From NCBI RefSeq assembly GCF_027563315.1, contig NZ_JAMKBJ010000009.1:1-64000 (forward strand): 64,000 nt of DNA, given 5' to 3'. Shown here piece after piece: positions 63,017-64,000 of the stretch (position 1 is the first letter of the stretch; every line of letters starts with the position of its first letter). The notes under the pieces were generated by a model. It did not search any database and had not been told where the DNA came from. It saw only the letters and a program-made list of their open reading frames with translations. The stretch comes from Paenisporosarcina quisquiliarum (GTDB taxonomy: Bacteria; Bacillota; Bacilli; Bacillales_A; Planococcaceae). Made by a program: the position numbers and the translations under genes.

Positions 63017-63736
63017 ATGTTATCGATAACTCATACACCAAATTTCACCGGCGCACTTATACGTGGCGACTATTGGGATCTCGACGAAGTCAATCAAGCT
63101 ATTAATCAAGTAATTGGCGATGAAAAGAAGTATTATGACTGGGCTGGCTCACGGAAACGGATACTGGATGTTGCAATTTTCATCCAACAAGCCTCACGCG
63201 CTGAGCATCATGTTGATTTTGTAGCGAATGGTTTAAATAAAGAAACGATGAAACAACATGAAATTGTGACTTCTGAGAAAAATATATATTATTCTGTAGA
63301 AGTATTATGGCCCGAGCTCATTTTTACAGTCATTGCGTTAAATGATTTTGTGCGTTTATACACCAGTAAGCACCCACATCCAACGTTGGATGTTCATGTC
63401 ACAACGCTTCGTAAATTTCAATCTGTGGTTGGAGAAGCCTTGCAATCCGTTATGACCAAAGAAGAGCATAATCAATTTATGAAGATCCTGAGCAGCAATG
63501 AAACAAATGTACAAGAGTATGCGGTCCAATTTGTTGATATGCTGAATTTAAGTTATATTGACTTAACGAAAGAACAACGCGAAAAAGGGTTGGGCAAACT
63601 GGCATTAAAACTGGCAGTCCAAGACAAAGACTATCATGCCGTTCGCAATCAAGTAATTAAGTCCGCCAATCCAACGAAAAGCGATATTCATGATATGTCC
63701 ATTACAAAAGAGTATCCTGAAAAAATTGAGTGGTAA
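63017..63736 (+). CDS. DUF6904-like protein
   Basis: 239 residues, without membrane segments. It starts MLSITHTPNFTGALIRGDYWDLDEVNQAI and contains YDWAGSRKRILDVAIFIQQASR and VEVLWPELIFTVIALNDFVRLY. It resembles an uncharacterised Bacillales family (DUF6904, from memory). TAGGAGG precedes the ATG. It follows rluF by 23 bases and shares its transcription direction, so co-transcription is likely. Confidence 0.75.
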   Translation: MLSITHTPNFTGALIRGDYWDLDEVNQAINQVIGDEKKYYDWAGSRKRILDVAIFIQQASRAEHHVDFVANGLNKETMKQHEIVTSEKNIYYSVEVLWPELIFTVIALNDFVRLYTSKHPHPTLDVHVTTLRKFQSVVGEALQSVMTKEEHNQFMKILSSNETNVQEYAVQFVDMLNLSYIDLTKEQREKGLGKLALKLAVQDKDYHAVRNQVIKSANPTKSDIHDMSITKEYPEKIEW

Positions 63737-63743
63737 TAATGGA

Positions 63744-63773
63744 AGAGTGCGAATTTCGCGCTCTTTTTTCTTT
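63744..63773 (+). terminator. terminator after the DUF6904-like gene
   Basis: AGAGTGCGAA TTTCGCGCTCT hairpin followed by a nine-base T-rich run. Confidence 0.9.
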
Positions 63774-63774
63774 T

Positions 63775-63966
63775 GACACGCGTACGTGGTCTAGGATTAG
63801 GTCTCTCCTATTCAAGAATGATTGCACGCGCACACGGTGGGGATTTACAGTTGATTAAAAGTTCGGAAGAAGGCTCGACTTTCCGATTAACACTTCCTAA
63901 AACATTAAAAAAATCGATCCTACTCGTTAGGTTCGATTTTTTAACTTACATTGTATGCGTTTGATT
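63775..63966 (+). pseudogene. C-terminal fragment of a sensor histidine kinase
   Basis: The frame begins directly after the preceding terminator without a start codon or ribosome binding site. It encodes GLGLGLSYSRMIARAHGGDL followed by EEGSTFRLTLP, the G2 box and final strand of a HATPase_c domain. All upstream kinase parts (H-box, N-box, G1) are absent, so this is a truncated remnant, probably left by deletion or rearrangement. A terminator overlaps its 3' end. Confidence 0.85.
63905..63942 (+). terminator. terminator at the end of the kinase fragment
   Basis: AAAAAATCGATCCTA / TAGGTTCGATTTTTT stem, presumably the original terminator of the lost kinase gene. Confidence 0.85.
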
Positions 63967-64000
63967 CTTCTATATATTAGGATACATCTCTTTTAACCCT

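Overview
This window looks like a chromosomal segment of a low-G+C, Gram-positive, spore-forming member of the Bacillales, most like the Planococcaceae/Caryophanaceae. The reasons are strong AGGAGG-type ribosome binding sites, frequent TTG and GTG starts, a spore-coat transglutaminase (tgl), a dpp-ykf operon in Bacillus subtilis gene order, a ba3-type oxidase, an Fnr with a C-terminal iron-sulfur cysteine cluster, and FosB. No rRNA, tRNA, CRISPR array or intact mobile element was seen. The species is inferred from gene content only.

Layout. 0-6.5 kb: a VOC protein, then an islet of visibly higher G+C (about 50% in sampled lines, against 33-40% elsewhere) with a 5'-nucleotidase-like phosphoesterase, a decayed IS30-family transposase, and a copper operon (copY-copA-glutaredoxin) whose promoter carries two perfect cop boxes. 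6.7-16.6 kb: small enzymes, rocB, an alkyltransferase-like DNA-repair protein, a solitary AT-rich HNH endonuclease, an M15 peptidase, an ABC exporter pair and a class A beta-lactamase-fold protein. 16.7-26.6 kb: accessory small genes (membrane proteins, lipoprotein, GNATs, phosphatase, kinase-like protein). Two of these sit in matching frames of non-coding repeats placed in opposite orientation. tgl and a thioesterase close this region.

26.7-36.3 kb (minus strand): dppA-dppB-dppC-dppD-dppE-ykfA-ykfB-ykfC-ykfD, which imports cell-wall-type peptides and breaks them down to amino acids. 36.7-43.6 kb (plus strand): a complete trpEGDCFBA operon behind a Trp T-box leader with promoter and terminator. 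44-58.4 kb: two aldehyde dehydrogenases (one with a DUF779 partner and a cre site), hydrolases, an M28 aminopeptidase, YokD-like and APH-like proteins, two NUDIX proteins (one fused to a NIPSNAP-like domain) and fosB. 58.5-62 kb: a ba3 oxidase operon, including two tiny membrane-protein genes, with an Fnr box upstream and fnr next to it. 62-64 kb: rluF, a DUF6904-like gene and a broken histidine-kinase tail.

The most unusual signal is non-coding. Four intergenic regions hold short degenerate arrays whose cores recur at exactly 21 bp (24841, 36547, 51631, 62136). Two of them end in the same palindrome at an identical offset of 27 bp. No feature class known to me explains these arrays.
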